From an uncultured Sutterella sp. (GTDB taxonomy: Bacteria > Pseudomonadota > Gammaproteobacteria > Burkholderiales > Burkholderiaceae_F), in contig USAL01000005.1 in the NCBI GenBank assembly GCA_900552545.1, forward strand, positions 1 through 40,757: a stretch of DNA of 40,757 nt, written 5' to 3'. Under the pieces are notes generated by a model that did no database searches, was not told the DNA's origin, and saw nothing but the letters and a program-made list of their open reading frames with translations. The translations under genes were made by a program, and so were the position numbers. Position 1 is the first letter of the stretch, and each line of letters starts with the position of its first letter. Below, one piece after another: positions 8,256-17,698 of this stretch.

Positions 8256-11200
8256 CTAGAACTCGAAAGCGTACAGGAAATCAAGCGCCTGATCGACGCC
8301 GCTTACGGCTTCAACATAAAGCCGCGGGATGATGCGGTAGCGCAGCGTGAGCGTTGCAAGCGAATCAAAGATGCCGACGCCGTACTTCACCTTGAGGCCG
8401 GGGAGCACGTAGCCCGAGACCACGAGCTGCGAGCTGTCGCCCACGCCTTCGGTCTCAAGACCCAGGCCGCTGATGCCCACGGCGTCGCCCAGCGACTCGA
8501 AGACCTGGCTGCCCTGGCTTAAGCCCAGATTGATGAGCGCCGAGGTGATCATGGTGTTGTCCGAGTCGCCCGAGGGATCGAGTCCCTCGCCGCGCAGCAG
8601 ATAGCTCAGCGCCTCGGTTTCGGACTTCTCGGGTTCGCTAAAGACCGCCACTCGCGGGAAATTGGCCGTTCCCGACACGCGCACGCCGGCGATGACGTCG
8701 TCGGCCGTGCGTTCGGGATTGCGGATGGCTTCCAGATCCAAGGCCGGGTTATTCGCCTCGCCCGAGAACTGGAACTGGCCGCGGCGCACGATGAGGTCCT
8801 GACCGTAGGCCTTGAAGCGGCCGTTGGGAACCGTAATCTGGCCCGAGAGGCCCAGATTGCCCTTGTCCTGAATGACGTGCAGCTCGCCCGTGAGTCTCGC
8901 CTTCAAGCCCATCGCCTCCACGCGCACATCGTCGCCTACGCGGATGAAGAGGTTGCTCTCGATCGGAATCGACTCGCCCTTGTCCTTTTTCTTGAGGCGC
9001 GGACGGTCGGTGCGCACCACGTCGTCCGAGACATCCACCGTCGAGGGCGGAAGGGAACTTACCGACACGCGTGCCCAGGGAAGCGAAATGAGTCCGTCAA
9101 GCTTGATGCGTTCGGACGACGCTTCGCAGCGCACGTTGGTCGAAAGATCAAGCTCGATCTCAGGCGGCAGCACCACGCGCAGGTCGTCGCTCGTGACGGT
9201 AACGACCGCACGGCTTTCGCTGAAGGTACGCCAGTCGGCTGCGCCCGAAAACGAGATGCCGCCCTTGGGCGTACGCAGTTCGCCCGACAACGTCGAATTG
9301 TTGCCGTCAAAAGAAAGCTTGAAGTCGCTTGCGAGCATCTCGAAGGGAAGCTTCGTCGAATCAAGCCGCGCGTCCTTGGCGCCCGTCATGCCGTAGATGA
9401 GGGGCTCGTCGAGCGTGCCGCCGAACTTCAAGTCCCCGTAGAGGATGCCCTCGGCCGCATCGCCCGGCGCCAGGAACGAGTCGACCAGCGCAGCGCTCAG
9501 ATCGTGCATGCTGAGCGCACCGGCCAATCTGCGGCTGCCGAAGATGTCCGTCACGCGCAAGTTTCCTGCGATGTCGCCGTTATCGGTGATGTCCACCTTC
9601 CAGTCGGCCGCACCCGAGTCGTTCGTGTTGCTCACCGTGAGGGCGACGTCGTCCAACCCCAGTTTGAAGTCTTCAAGCGCCATCCGGTAGAGCGCCGTAA
9701 CGTTCTTGCTTCGCACGCTCAGCTTCCCGCGCGGAAGCTCGGCCATTCCCGCCGGGATCGTGTAGTCGGCTTTCGCCGACACGATGCCGCGCGCGGCAAG
9801 GGCCCCCGGGAAGTACTTCTCGATGAAGGCAAGGTCAAACTTGTCGAGCTCGACGGAAACGGGCGTGTCGCTTGCGCCCGAAAGGTCGTAGTTGATGTCC
9901 TTTTTCATGCACACGTGCGCCTGCGGGTGCTTCAGGCACAGCGCCCCCACATGCACGCGCCCGGCGTGGCTGAAGTAGCCGATGCGCACGGGCTTTTCAA
10001 GCGCTACCTCGCCGTAGGGCGTGCGCGCATCAAGCGCCGCAAAGGTGCCCGTCCAGTTGTTCAAGAGCCGCTGATAGGAGCCGTTCACCTTGAGATCGAC
10101 CGACACGGGGGTCCCTTGGGCCTTGAGCGCAAGCTCGTGTCGCCATTCGGAGCCCTTGACCGTGAGGGTGACGTTCTTCATTTCCGCCCCTGCAGTCTTA
10201 AGCGCGGTAAGCGTCAGCGCCATATTGCCCGAAACAGCTGCCTGCGAGCGCACCCGGCCCGTCAAGCGCGCGCTTTCAAGCGTCGTGCCCTGATAGTCGA
10301 TGCCGCGCGCGGTGACGTCGATATCCATGACGGGAAGCTCGGCATTGCCCGAGAGATTGACGCTTCCCTTGATCGAGCCCTTGAGATTGGGGTCGATGAG
10401 GCTGAAGTCGGGCGCGTCGATTTTGGCCTTGAGGCTTAATTCAGGAATCGTCTTGGCGACGTCCACGAGGCCTGCGACGTCAAACGTGTTGCGACCCACC
10501 GTGAAGTTGATGCCGGGCGTTTCCAGAACGCCGTTGCCGCGCGTCTCGATCCCACCCGTCAACGCGAGCGACTCGCCTCGCAATTCGCCCAGAATCGTCA
10601 GATCCTGCAGCTTTGCGTGCCAGGCGCCCGCCTTCTGCACGCCCCAGGCAACGAAGCTTCCGATGGCCGTCATCGGCGTCTCGGGCATGATCTCGTTGGT
10701 GTGAATGTCGGAAAGCTGCAGCGACACGGCAAAGCGCGGCTCGCTCTTCCAGTCGACGCCGCCCGCGATCTCCACGCGTCCCGCATTGGAGTCAAGCGTA
10801 ATCTCCTTGATCTCGGCCGCAACCTCGGAGCCCTTGCCCGACATCGAGAAGGTCGACTTGAGCATCTTTTCGCCCATCGCGTAGTAGGCCTGGGCGGTCG
10901 AGGCAAAGCGGTAGTCGACGGCGCTCCCATCGAGCTCAAAGACGTAGTTGTTGAGCTCTGCGCCCGAAATCCGCACCCAGGGCGCGAAAATGCGCGCCTT
11001 GACGGGAAGGCCCGCCACTGCGGGCTGCGTCTGAATTTCAAAGGTAGCCGTCTGAACGCCGGGGATGTTGTCGGTTTCGCCCTTAAGAACAATGCCCTCT
11101 GCAAGCGTCCCCTCGCCCGTGACCTTCAAGGCCACGATCACGGGCGGTCGCGGAATGGTCTTTACCAATTCGCCGCGAGCCTTGCTGCGCCAGGCTTCGA

Positions 11201-12677
11201 CCTTCTCCTTAAAGCGCAGTGCCGCCGCCTGCCGCTCTTCCTCGGTGCGCTGCACGCGCACGGGCTGTGCAGCTGCCTTGGCATCCTTGCCGCCCTTATT
11301 GGCCGCCGCCCGCTTGGCGCGCCGCTCGGCCACGATCTTCTTCCGCTCCTCGCGCGCCTTCTTCAAGCGCTCGAAGAACTTGGCGCGGTCCTCAGCACTG
11401 GCCTCGACCTCAATGGGCTCGGGCGCATACCCCGTCGGAATGGCCTCGCGGGGGAGCTCGGCCGAAGCAACGGCAAAAAGCTTCACCTCATGGCGGGCGT
11501 CAAGCCCGACCGTGAACTTGCCCACAACCGCAGCGTTCATGGCGCGCACCGTGAGATCGGTCACCTCGACGCGGCCGTCGCGAGCAGAGAGCGCAAAGGC
11601 AACGCGGTCGACGACCTGATCGGCCGATGCGTCGGAAGAAGCGGCCGAAGAATCTGCCGAAGGAGCGGCAGCAACATCGGCAGCCTTTTGCGTGAGTCCT
11701 TCGCCTTCAGCGGGCGCAGCGTCGTCAGCGGAAGCAGCAGCAACAGCGCCTTGCGTTTCAGCAGCCTCGGCCGTCTTTTCAGCAATCGCTGTGGCATTTC
11801 CCTCGGCGCTCTTTTGCGCTTTTTCGGTCTGCTCCTCGGCCTCACCCTTTGCTTTATCCGCAGCGGCTGTCTTTTCTTGTTCCTGCTTCTGCTCGCCCTT
11901 GATCGTGAACTTCGTGAGCTCAAAATGCTTGAGCTCGATATCAACCGGCAGGTCGATCGCGCCGATCTCAGGCATGAGCGGCGCGGCAAACGTGCGCTCA
12001 AGCACGGCTCCGAGCGGCTCGACCGTCGGGGGCTCGACGACCGGGGCTGCCTTGAAGCTTGAGTCGGCAAGCGCCATCTGCTCGATCGTCACCTGATCCT
12101 TCACCCAGGCGGCGTCGGTGGCAAAGCAGCCGATGTGCACGATGTTGCCGTCGATATCGGCCGTCACGTTATGCACGTCAAGCGTCTTGAGATAAAACGC
12201 AAGCGGCGCCTCAAGCCGCATGGGACCGGCAGCCGCCGCTGCAGCCGTCTCGGCCTGCACCGGTGCAGCTGCGGAAGCGGGCGCCGCTTCCGTCGCTGCT
12301 TCAGTCGCTATTTGCTCTGCAGGCGTCTGCGCGGCCGAGGCCTGCGCAGTATCAAGCGCGATGTCCGCGTCCTTGAGCGTGAGGTTTTCAAGCGTAATGC
12401 GCCCGGCCAGGAGCCCCGCGAAGCTCAGGTTCCACTCGATGTCGCCCGAAAAGCGCACGCCCGGGGCCTGATACTCGAGGCCGCGCGCCGAGAAATTCAA
12501 AAGCGACCCCTTCATGTCGGCCGCCTTGAAGCCCGGCACGTAGCGCTCAAGCCCCCACTGAACGGCCGACAGGCCCAGACTCGTGCCGGTCAGCACAGCT
12601 GCCGCGAGCACGACAAGGCACACGACGCCCGCAAGCGCCGCCGCTCCAATAAGAAGAATCTTCTTTGCGCACGTCAT
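8256..12677 (-). CDS. tamB: Translocation and assembly module subunit TamB
   Basis: A 1473-residue inner-membrane-anchored, periplasm-spanning protein that works with TamA in outer-membrane protein assembly and, as an AsmA-like protein, probably in lipid transfer. It has one N-terminal membrane anchor (about 7-30), a very long beta-rich body of AsmA/TamB-type repeats, and the C-terminal TamB domain, which ends in an aromatic FEF. Its start overlaps the tamA stop as ATGA, as expected for a tamA-tamB operon. Three regions are unusual: an Ala/Glu-rich stretch (about 112-150), a longer Ala/Lys/Glu/Ser-rich stretch (about 261-354) and a strongly basic, probably helical segment (about 428-503). E. 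coli TamB is about 1260 residues, so these insertions account for most of the excess. Confidence 0.95.
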   Translation of the reverse strand: MTCAKKILLIGAAALAGVVCLVVLAAAVLTGTSLGLSAVQWGLERYVPGFKAADMKGSLLNFSARGLEYQAPGVRFSGDIEWNLSFAGLLAGRITLENLTLKDADIALDTAQASAAQTPAEQIATEAATEAAPASAAAPVQAETAAAAAAGPMRLEAPLAFYLKTLDVHNVTADIDGNIVHIGCFATDAAWVKDQVTIEQMALADSSFKAAPVVEPPTVEPLGAVLERTFAAPLMPEIGAIDLPVDIELKHFELTKFTIKGEQKQEQEKTAAADKAKGEAEEQTEKAQKSAEGNATAIAEKTAEAAETQGAVAAASADDAAPAEGEGLTQKAADVAAAPSADSSAASSDASADQVVDRVAFALSARDGRVEVTDLTVRAMNAAVVGKFTVGLDARHEVKLFAVASAELPREAIPTGYAPEPIEVEASAEDRAKFFERLKKAREERKKIVAERRAKRAAANKGGKDAKAAAQPVRVQRTEEERQAAALRFKEKVEAWRSKARGELVKTIPRPPVIVALKVTGEGTLAEGIVLKGETDNIPGVQTATFEIQTQPAVAGLPVKARIFAPWVRISGAELNNYVFELDGSAVDYRFASTAQAYYAMGEKMLKSTFSMSGKGSEVAAEIKEITLDSNAGRVEIAGGVDWKSEPRFAVSLQLSDIHTNEIMPETPMTAIGSFVAWGVQKAGAWHAKLQDLTILGELRGESLALTGGIETRGNGVLETPGINFTVGRNTFDVAGLVDVAKTIPELSLKAKIDAPDFSLIDPNLKGSIKGSVNLSGNAELPVMDIDVTARGIDYQGTTLESARLTGRVRSQAAVSGNMALTLTALKTAGAEMKNVTLTVKGSEWRHELALKAQGTPVSVDLKVNGSYQRLLNNWTGTFAALDARTPYGEVALEKPVRIGYFSHAGRVHVGALCLKHPQAHVCMKKDINYDLSGASDTPVSVELDKFDLAFIEKYFPGALAARGIVSAKADYTIPAGMAELPRGKLSVRSKNVTALYRMALEDFKLGLDDVALTVSNTNDSGAADWKVDITDNGDIAGNLRVTDIFGSRRLAGALSMHDLSAALVDSFLAPGDAAEGILYGDLKFGGTLDEPLIYGMTGAKDARLDSTKLPFEMLASDFKLSFDGNNSTLSGELRTPKGGISFSGAADWRTFSESRAVVTVTSDDLRVVLPPEIELDLSTNVRCEASSERIKLDGLISLPWARVSVSSLPPSTVDVSDDVVRTDRPRLKKKDKGESIPIESNLFIRVGDDVRVEAMGLKARLTGELHVIQDKGNLGLSGQITVPNGRFKAYGQDLIVRRGQFQFSGEANNPALDLEAIRNPERTADDVIAGVRVSGTANFPRVAVFSEPEKSETEALSYLLRGEGLDPSGDSDNTMITSALINLGLSQGSQVFESLGDAVGISGLGLETEGVGDSSQLVVSGYVLPGLKVKYGVGIFDSLATLTLRYRIIPRLYVEAVSGVDQALDFLYAFEF

Positions 12678-14845
12678 AGCTCGGGTCCCAGACCGATGTA
12701 AAACTGAATGCCGCTTTCCTGCGAGTCGCCCACGGGTCGGGCGATGTCAAGCTTCACGGGGCCCAGAGGCGACTCCCAGCGAATGCCCACGCCGGCACCC
12801 TTCTTGAAATTGGAAAACTCAAATTTGTTGTCCGCTCGGCCGATGTCAAGAAACACCGCGCCCCACCAGTTACCGGTGACGCGCAGCTGATACTCGATGC
12901 TGCCGGTGAGTAGCCGCGAGGCGCCCAGAAGCTCGCCGTTTTCATCCTTGGGCGAGATCGACTCGTAGTCGTAGCCGCGAATGCTTCGATCGCCGCCCGC
13001 GAAGTAGCGCAGATCAGGCGGCACGTCGTTGAAGTCGCTCGTCTCGATCCACCCCAGGTGCGCGCGCAGCACGAAGCGGTGGTCGCGGGCGTAGGTGCGG
13101 ATGAGCACGTACTGCGCCTCCACCATCAGCGCATCAATTTCCGAGCCCCACATGCGGCTGGCATACCCCACGGTATAGCGCTGCGAATCGCCCCAGCGCG
13201 GCATCAGGCCGCCGCGGCTACGAGAGCGCGAAAGCGAGATTTCCGGAAAGAGCATCATCGTGCGGTTGGCGATCGACCCCTGCTTGAAGTCGTCGTAGCG
13301 CCACTTGAGCGCCACGCCCTTCTGCCAGCCCTCGTAGGGCTCCCAGCGCCGCGCCGCCTCTAGCGACATGGCGTCCGACATCGTGTCGTTCAGATCCTCG
13401 TGCTTGTAGCCGCTTCTAAAGAGCCAGAAGTGCTCAAGCGCATTCTTCTCCAAGGGCAGCTTGTAGGAGAAGTCAAGCATCTGCTCAAGGCCCGAGACGT
13501 CGGTCTCGCTCTGCAGGCTGTGGCCCGAGTCGTTGATCCAAGGCTTTTTCCAGATGAGCTTGCCGCGCGGCCCCACGTCGGTTGAATAGCCAAGCCCTAC
13601 TTCAAGGGCATTTTTCGTCTTGGGCGAAACGCGCGCCTCGACAGGCAGTTCCTTTTCCCCACTCTTGCGGCTCTTGGAGATGCAGGGCGCCACCACGATC
13701 GAATTGAACCACCCGGTGGTCGAGAGTCTGCGGTTGAGTTCAGCGATGCCGTCGGACGAATACGCCTCGCCCTTTTCAAAGGGCACGAGGTTTTCGAGCA
13801 CCTCCTCGCGGATCTGACTGCCTTTGAAGGTAACGGATCCGTAGCGGTAGCGCTCCTTTGGGTCGTAGACCACAAGCCAGCCGCCCTCGTTGGTAACGGC
13901 GTTCACCTGCAGTTCGCTTTCTATGAATTCGCCATCAAAGTAGCCGTAGCGCATGGCGGTGCGCTCCACCGAGCTCTTGAAGTCGGTATAGGTGCCATGA
14001 TTGAGCTGGTCGCCCTTTTTAGGAAGCTCGCGCCTGAGATGGCGGAAGACGGAACGATTCTCGCGGTCGTCGAGATCAACGCCCTTGACGGAAAACTCGG
14101 CGCTCTGAATGCGCACGGGGTCGCCAGCCTTCACCGTGGCACCGCGCACATCATCGGGGTCGCCCTCGGCCTGGCGGCGTCTCACGCCCGAACCCGCAAC
14201 GTCGGAAGCCGAAAGTCGCTGCAGCCCGAAAGTACGTGAAAATTCCCGCGCATAGTCCCGCGTAGGAGATTCTTCACCAGTACCGTCGGCGTCTTCTGCG
14301 TGCGCCACGTTGAGTTTGGGATCGACGAGCACGGCGTCGGCCGAACGATTGCGGGCGGCAAGAGCTTCCTCGTCCCCGGACTGCCGCGGACGGTCATAGG
14401 TAAGCGTCATGCCAGTCAAGCCCTGCGGCGCCGTATCAGCGGACGGTGCGCTTTCCTCACCTGCGGGCGCGGCCGTTCCTTCGGCACCAACACCCTTGCC
14501 TTTACCCTCACCGTTTTGGACGGACGCGTCCCCCTTGTTGGGGTTTTTCTTTTCCCAACGATAGTTGATTTTGTACTGGTAGTAGCCCAGCGCCTGCAGC
14601 GCACGGCCTACGGCGTCGTCAACTTGGGCGCGCCAGGTCTGGCGCAGCACGACCTCGGTGCGCGCGCGCACAGGCGCGAGCATGGCTTCGACGTTGTCGG
14701 CAGCCTCCCCTTCAAGCCCCTCGACACGCACGCCATAGGCAGCTGCTGCGCCTGCGGCCGAAAGCGCCGCAGCGAAGGCAAGCGCCGACGCAGACAGCCT
14801 GCGGCCGCTGATGGCATGCGGGTACTTAGGGTCTTGGTTGACCAC
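12674..14845 (-). CDS. tamA: Translocation and assembly module subunit TamA (BamA/Omp85 family)
   Basis: A 723-residue outer-membrane protein: signal sequence (about 15-37), POTRA domains, then a 16-strand Omp85 barrel. The barrel part is very close to known TamA, with ELNRRLSTTGWFNSIVVAP in the last POTRA, GVGIRWESPLGPVKLDIARP in the barrel, the RSRGGLMPRWGDSQRY and FAGGDRSIRGYDYESI (lid-loop RGY) segments, and the terminal QFYIGLGPEL. It begins with GTG, supported by AAGGAG eight bases upstream. POTRA1 is interrupted after ALGYYQ by about 140 residues (about 98-245) rich in Gly, Ala, Glu and Asp that have no counterpart in the 577-residue E. coli protein. It is co-transcribed with tamB by a four-base overlap. 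Confidence 0.95.
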   Translation of the reverse strand: MVNQDPKYPHAISGRRLSASALAFAAALSAAGAAAAYGVRVEGLEGEAADNVEAMLAPVRARTEVVLRQTWRAQVDDAVGRALQALGYYQYKINYRWEKKNPNKGDASVQNGEGKGKGVGAEGTAAPAGEESAPSADTAPQGLTGMTLTYDRPRQSGDEEALAARNRSADAVLVDPKLNVAHAEDADGTGEESPTRDYAREFSRTFGLQRLSASDVAGSGVRRRQAEGDPDDVRGATVKAGDPVRIQSAEFSVKGVDLDDRENRSVFRHLRRELPKKGDQLNHGTYTDFKSSVERTAMRYGYFDGEFIESELQVNAVTNEGGWLVVYDPKERYRYGSVTFKGSQIREEVLENLVPFEKGEAYSSDGIAELNRRLSTTGWFNSIVVAPCISKSRKSGEKELPVEARVSPKTKNALEVGLGYSTDVGPRGKLIWKKPWINDSGHSLQSETDVSGLEQMLDFSYKLPLEKNALEHFWLFRSGYKHEDLNDTMSDAMSLEAARRWEPYEGWQKGVALKWRYDDFKQGSIANRTMMLFPEISLSRSRSRGGLMPRWGDSQRYTVGYASRMWGSEIDALMVEAQYVLIRTYARDHRFVLRAHLGWIETSDFNDVPPDLRYFAGGDRSIRGYDYESISPKDENGELLGASRLLTGSIEYQLRVTGNWWGAVFLDIGRADNKFEFSNFKKGAGVGIRWESPLGPVKLDIARPVGDSQESGIQFYIGLGPEL

Positions 14846-14967
14846 TCGAGTGTCTCCTTGTCGTGTGTCTTTTTTCTAGGGTTTTTCTTGTCGTCACCAA
14901 AGGCGGATTTTTCGTACAGGGCCTCGTCTTGCTCCCCTATCGCGGTCGCTTCGGTCATTGTATCGAA

Positions 14968-14999
14968 TGCCGCAGATCAGCGGCCTGCGGCAGTTTTTT
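14968..14999 (+). terminator. Intrinsic terminator-like hairpin, plus strand, first of two
   Basis: TGCCGCAG (14968-14975) pairs with CTGCGGCA (14985-14992) around a 9-base loop, followed by G and six T. No plus-strand gene ends here; it lies upstream of the MFS gene and inside the tamA/MFS divergent region. It may stop stray transcription, or be part of the MFS leader. Confidence 0.6.
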
Positions 15000-15034
15000 C
15001 ACCCACCCCAGACGGTGAAAAATCCGGCAACACT

Positions 15035-15104
15035 GTTTCCTGCACAAACGACAGCAAAAGCAATTAGACTCGTGGACGCCGAATAAATGAGTGCGGCAGG
15101 AAAC
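15035..15104 (+). promoter_or_regulatory. Long-range inverted repeat in the MFS leader
   Basis: GTTTCCTGC (15035-15043) and GCAGGAAAC (15096-15104) are perfect complements 52 bases apart, lying between two terminator-like hairpins and upstream of the MFS start. In RNA they could close a large stem-loop that ends 25 bases before the second terminator. The 385-base gap 14846-15230 otherwise holds only the promoter regions of tamA and the MFS gene; I could not pick a convincing -35/-10 pair. Confidence 0.45.
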
Positions 15105-15128
15105 ATCGGCCAAAACAGCAGCAAAGAA

Positions 15129-15150
15129 GCCGCCTGCGGCGGCGTTTTTT
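15129..15150 (+). terminator. Intrinsic terminator-like hairpin, plus strand, second of two
   Basis: GCCGCC-tgc-GGCGGC (15129-15143), then G and six T. This is a textbook terminator shape on the plus strand, 81 bases before the MFS start codon and in the same direction. It must either attenuate the MFS transcript, end a small RNA, or sit upstream of the real MFS promoter. Confidence 0.7.
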
Positions 15151-15230
15151 GCGCCCGCCGCGGCCCTTTGTCGACGCCCCCAGTCGCCCTCCCGGTCGTC
15201 TCCTTTTTCCGATTGACCGACAGCTGCAAC

Positions 15231-16502
15231 ATGTCCCTATTCAAACCACGCCTTGGCTTCGTGCTCGCCTGCATCTTTCTGGATGCCCTGGGCATCGGCC
15301 TCATCGTACCCGTGCTGCCGCGTCTGATCGGGACGCTCACAACCTCGCACGATGCTCAGACTTGGTGGTACGGCATGATCATGCTGAGCTACGGCGTAAT
15401 GCAGTTCGTAAGCGCTCCGCTTCTGGGGGCACTCTCGGACCGTTACGGCAGACGTCCCGTGCTTCTTGCCGGCATCTGCGGCTTGGGCGTGATGTTTGCC
15501 GTGCCTGCGTTCTTCGCATCGCTGCCTGCGATTCTTGCAAGCCGCATCGCAGGCGGCATGCTCTCGGCCAACATGGCCGTTGCGCAGGCCTACGTCGCCG
15601 ACCTCACGACAGGCTACGAACGGTCGGCTGCGTTCGGAAAAATCGGCGCCACCTTCGGCATCGGCTTTGTCGTCGGACCGGCACTGGGCGGCATCCTCGG
15701 CCAGAACGATCCCACGATTCCCTTTGTCGTCGCCTCGGCGGTGACACTCATCAACTTCTTCTACGGACTCTTTGCCCTGCCGGAGTCGCTCACCAATCCG
15801 AACCCGCGGCCCTTGTCCCTTGCGGCAAGCACCCCCTTTGCCTCGCTTGCGGCGATGCTGCGCGAGCCAAGAGCGCGCCTTTTTCTGCTGACGCTCGCGT
15901 TGACGGGTCTCGCCAACGGCGTCATGCAGTGCACCTGGGCGCTTTATACGGAATTTCGCTACGGCTTTACGCCGCTTCAGATCGGACTCTCGGTCTTTGC
16001 GCTCGGCATCAGCATCAGCCTCGTGCAGGGCTTTTTGCTGCAGCGACTGTTGGCGCGCCTTCACTCGCTGCTCATTGCGGCTCTGGCGATCGCAAGCGGC
16101 GCGGTGTGCCTTGCCGCCATCGGCGCTTCCACAACCGGCTTGGTCGCCGTCATCTTCGTGTGCCTATATGCCTGCGCGGGCGCGGTGAGCCCGCTTCTCA
16201 CGGCCGCCATCAGCCGCGAGACGCCGCTTGACGCCCAAGGCAAGGCCATCGGCTCGGTGAGTTCGCTTAATTCGCTCACGGGCGCCGTCGCCCCGGCGCT
16301 GGGCACGCCCTTGCTGATGGTGACCACCGGTCAATCGCCCGAGTCGCTTCTTGCCGGCACGCCCTACTTTGCCTGCGCCCTGCTCTCGGCTGCTGCGCTC
16401 GTTCTTTTCGTCTTCGGCATGCGCAGGCTCTCGGTAAAGTCCTGGGCTACCGCTGAGTCTGCTGCAGCCGACGACGACGGCATCTCGGGCTTTGAAGACT
16501 AA
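15231..16502 (+). CDS. MFS efflux transporter, TetA/DHA1-like
   Basis: A 423-residue, 12-span major facilitator drug:H+ antiporter. It shows LDALGIGLIVPVLPRLIG in span 1, the loop 2-3 motif GALSDRYGRRPVLL, and the family-typical GKIGATFGIGFVVGPALGG in span 5. Overall it resembles the TCR/Tet group. The open frame continues 48 codons further upstream to an ATG at 15087, but that part crosses a terminator-like hairpin and is not transporter-like; the ATG at 15231 (MSLFKPRLGF) fits the family start. No TetR-type regulator is adjacent, and sequence alone does not establish tetracycline as substrate. The gene converges on the YbhR-like gene with 33 bases between them. Confidence 0.88.
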   Translation: MSLFKPRLGFVLACIFLDALGIGLIVPVLPRLIGTLTTSHDAQTWWYGMIMLSYGVMQFVSAPLLGALSDRYGRRPVLLAGICGLGVMFAVPAFFASLPAILASRIAGGMLSANMAVAQAYVADLTTGYERSAAFGKIGATFGIGFVVGPALGGILGQNDPTIPFVVASAVTLINFFYGLFALPESLTNPNPRPLSLAASTPFASLAAMLREPRARLFLLTLALTGLANGVMQCTWALYTEFRYGFTPLQIGLSVFALGISISLVQGFLLQRLLARLHSLLIAALAIASGAVCLAAIGASTTGLVAVIFVCLYACAGAVSPLLTAAISRETPLDAQGKAIGSVSSLNSLTGAVAPALGTPLLMVTTGQSPESLLAGTPYFACALLSAAALVLFVFGMRRLSVKSWATAESAAADDDGISGFED

Positions 16503-16537
16503 AAATCGCCTTCGGCCGGCGCCCCAGATTCGATTTT
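16502..16537. terminator. Bidirectional terminator between convergent exporter genes
   Basis: AAAATCG (16502-16508) pairs with CGATTTT (16531-16537) around a G+C-rich centre that can fold further (CGCC with GGCG). Each strand ends the stem in T residues, so it can serve both the MFS gene and the ABC exporter operon. It overlaps the last codons of the permease gene. Confidence 0.5.
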
Positions 16538-17687
16538 AAATGCGCTTTCCAAAGTAGTAGCGCGCCAAGGGCAGCGTCACCGCCGCCACGACGATCGCTG
16601 GCCACATCGTCAGAAGAATCTCCTCATAGCCCGCATCGGCAAGATAAATGCGCCGCACGGCCGCCAAAGCAAACCGAAGCGGATCGGCGTAGGTCAAAAG
16701 CTGCAGCCACTCGGGCATGTTCGCCACGGGCGTAAAGAGGCCTCCCAGGAGCACCATCGGCACGAGCAGCACGAAGGCGATCAGAAGCGCCTGCTGCATC
16801 GTGCGGCTGTAGGCTGAAATCGCAAGCCCCAGGCCCACGATGGAGAGGATGAAGATCAGCAGCACCACGTAGACCTTCACGACGCTTGCCGCAAGCGGTA
16901 TCTCAAACCACCAGGCGTCGATGGCAAAGATGAGCGTGCTTTGAAAGACGCCGATCGCAACGGGAACGATCGCCTTGCTGATCACGAGCTCATCAAGGCT
17001 AAAGGGCGCCACCAGCAGTTGCTCAAACGTCCCCTGCTCGCGCTCGCGCGCCACGGAGAGCGACGCAAGCACGATCACCTGCAGCATCGAGAGCATCACG
17101 ATGAGGCCTGGCATGATGAACCACTGCGTGATGTTGTTGGGGTTGTAGAGAAACCGCATGGTGACCGCAGGCGCCGCCCCGGCCTTTTCCGCCATATAGT
17201 CCTGCGCCATCACCGAGAGGTAGCTTGCCGCAAGCTGCGCGGTCGTCGAGTTGCGCCCGTCGATGATCACCTGAACGCGCGCCGGGCGCCCGTCGGCAAG
17301 ATCCCGCGCGAAGTCCGCATCAATGGCAACGACTACAAACGCACGTCCTCTTTCGATGGCGCGGCTGATCCCTTCGGTATTGGCAAGCGTCTCGATGCGG
17401 TCAAAAACGGGGCTTGCATCGATGCGGCGCACGAAGTCCATTGAGGCCGCCGTGCGCGAATTGTCTAAAAGCGCATAGGGCACCTTGTCGAGGTTGAAGG
17501 TCGCGATGTAGCCAAAGAGAATGACGTAGAGGATGATCGGCGCCACAAGGATCATGCGGCTTGTGCGCTCCTTCAACGTTGCGGCAAGTTCCTTCACGAT
17601 CAGCGCGCGAAGCCGCACAGCATTGACCCGCGTGGGCCTCACGCTCTTTTCCGCCTTCCCCTTCACATTGCCCTCACTGTTGCTCAT
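16536..17687 (-). CDS. ybhR: ABC exporter permease, YbhR-like
   Basis: A 383-residue ABC-2 type permease. An N-terminal span (about 42-63) is followed by a large extracytoplasmic domain (about 70-190) and five further spans, with the EREQGTFEQLLVAPF cytoplasmic loop typical of this family. It is last in the order MFP, double ATPase, permease, permease, the same as E. coli ybhGFSR, and lies 11 bases after its partner permease. The pair should form the membrane part of one exporter. The symbol is assigned by operon order and family; YhhJ-type permeases are close relatives. Confidence 0.85.
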   Translation of the reverse strand: MSNSEGNVKGKAEKSVRPTRVNAVRLRALIVKELAATLKERTSRMILVAPIILYVILFGYIATFNLDKVPYALLDNSRTAASMDFVRRIDASPVFDRIETLANTEGISRAIERGRAFVVVAIDADFARDLADGRPARVQVIIDGRNSTTAQLAASYLSVMAQDYMAEKAGAAPAVTMRFLYNPNNITQWFIMPGLIVMLSMLQVIVLASLSVAREREQGTFEQLLVAPFSLDELVISKAIVPVAIGVFQSTLIFAIDAWWFEIPLAASVVKVYVVLLIFILSIVGLGLAISAYSRTMQQALLIAFVLLVPMVLLGGLFTPVANMPEWLQLLTYADPLRFALAAVRRIYLADAGYEEILLTMWPAIVVAAVTLPLARYYFGKRI

Positions 17688-17698
17688 CGCTTTGCCCC

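Noticed and set aside
8877..12062. Long plus-strand frames (about 520 and 481 codons) opposite tamB
   Set aside because: Both are antisense to a continuous TamB frame, have the His/Arg/Val-rich composition of reverse-frame translation and lack ribosome sites or domains.
15231..16502. Calling the MFS gene a tetracycline-resistance determinant
   Set aside because: It belongs to the TetA-like group, but the group contains many general drug pumps, the divergent tetR typical of tet loci is missing and there are no mobile-element traces nearby.
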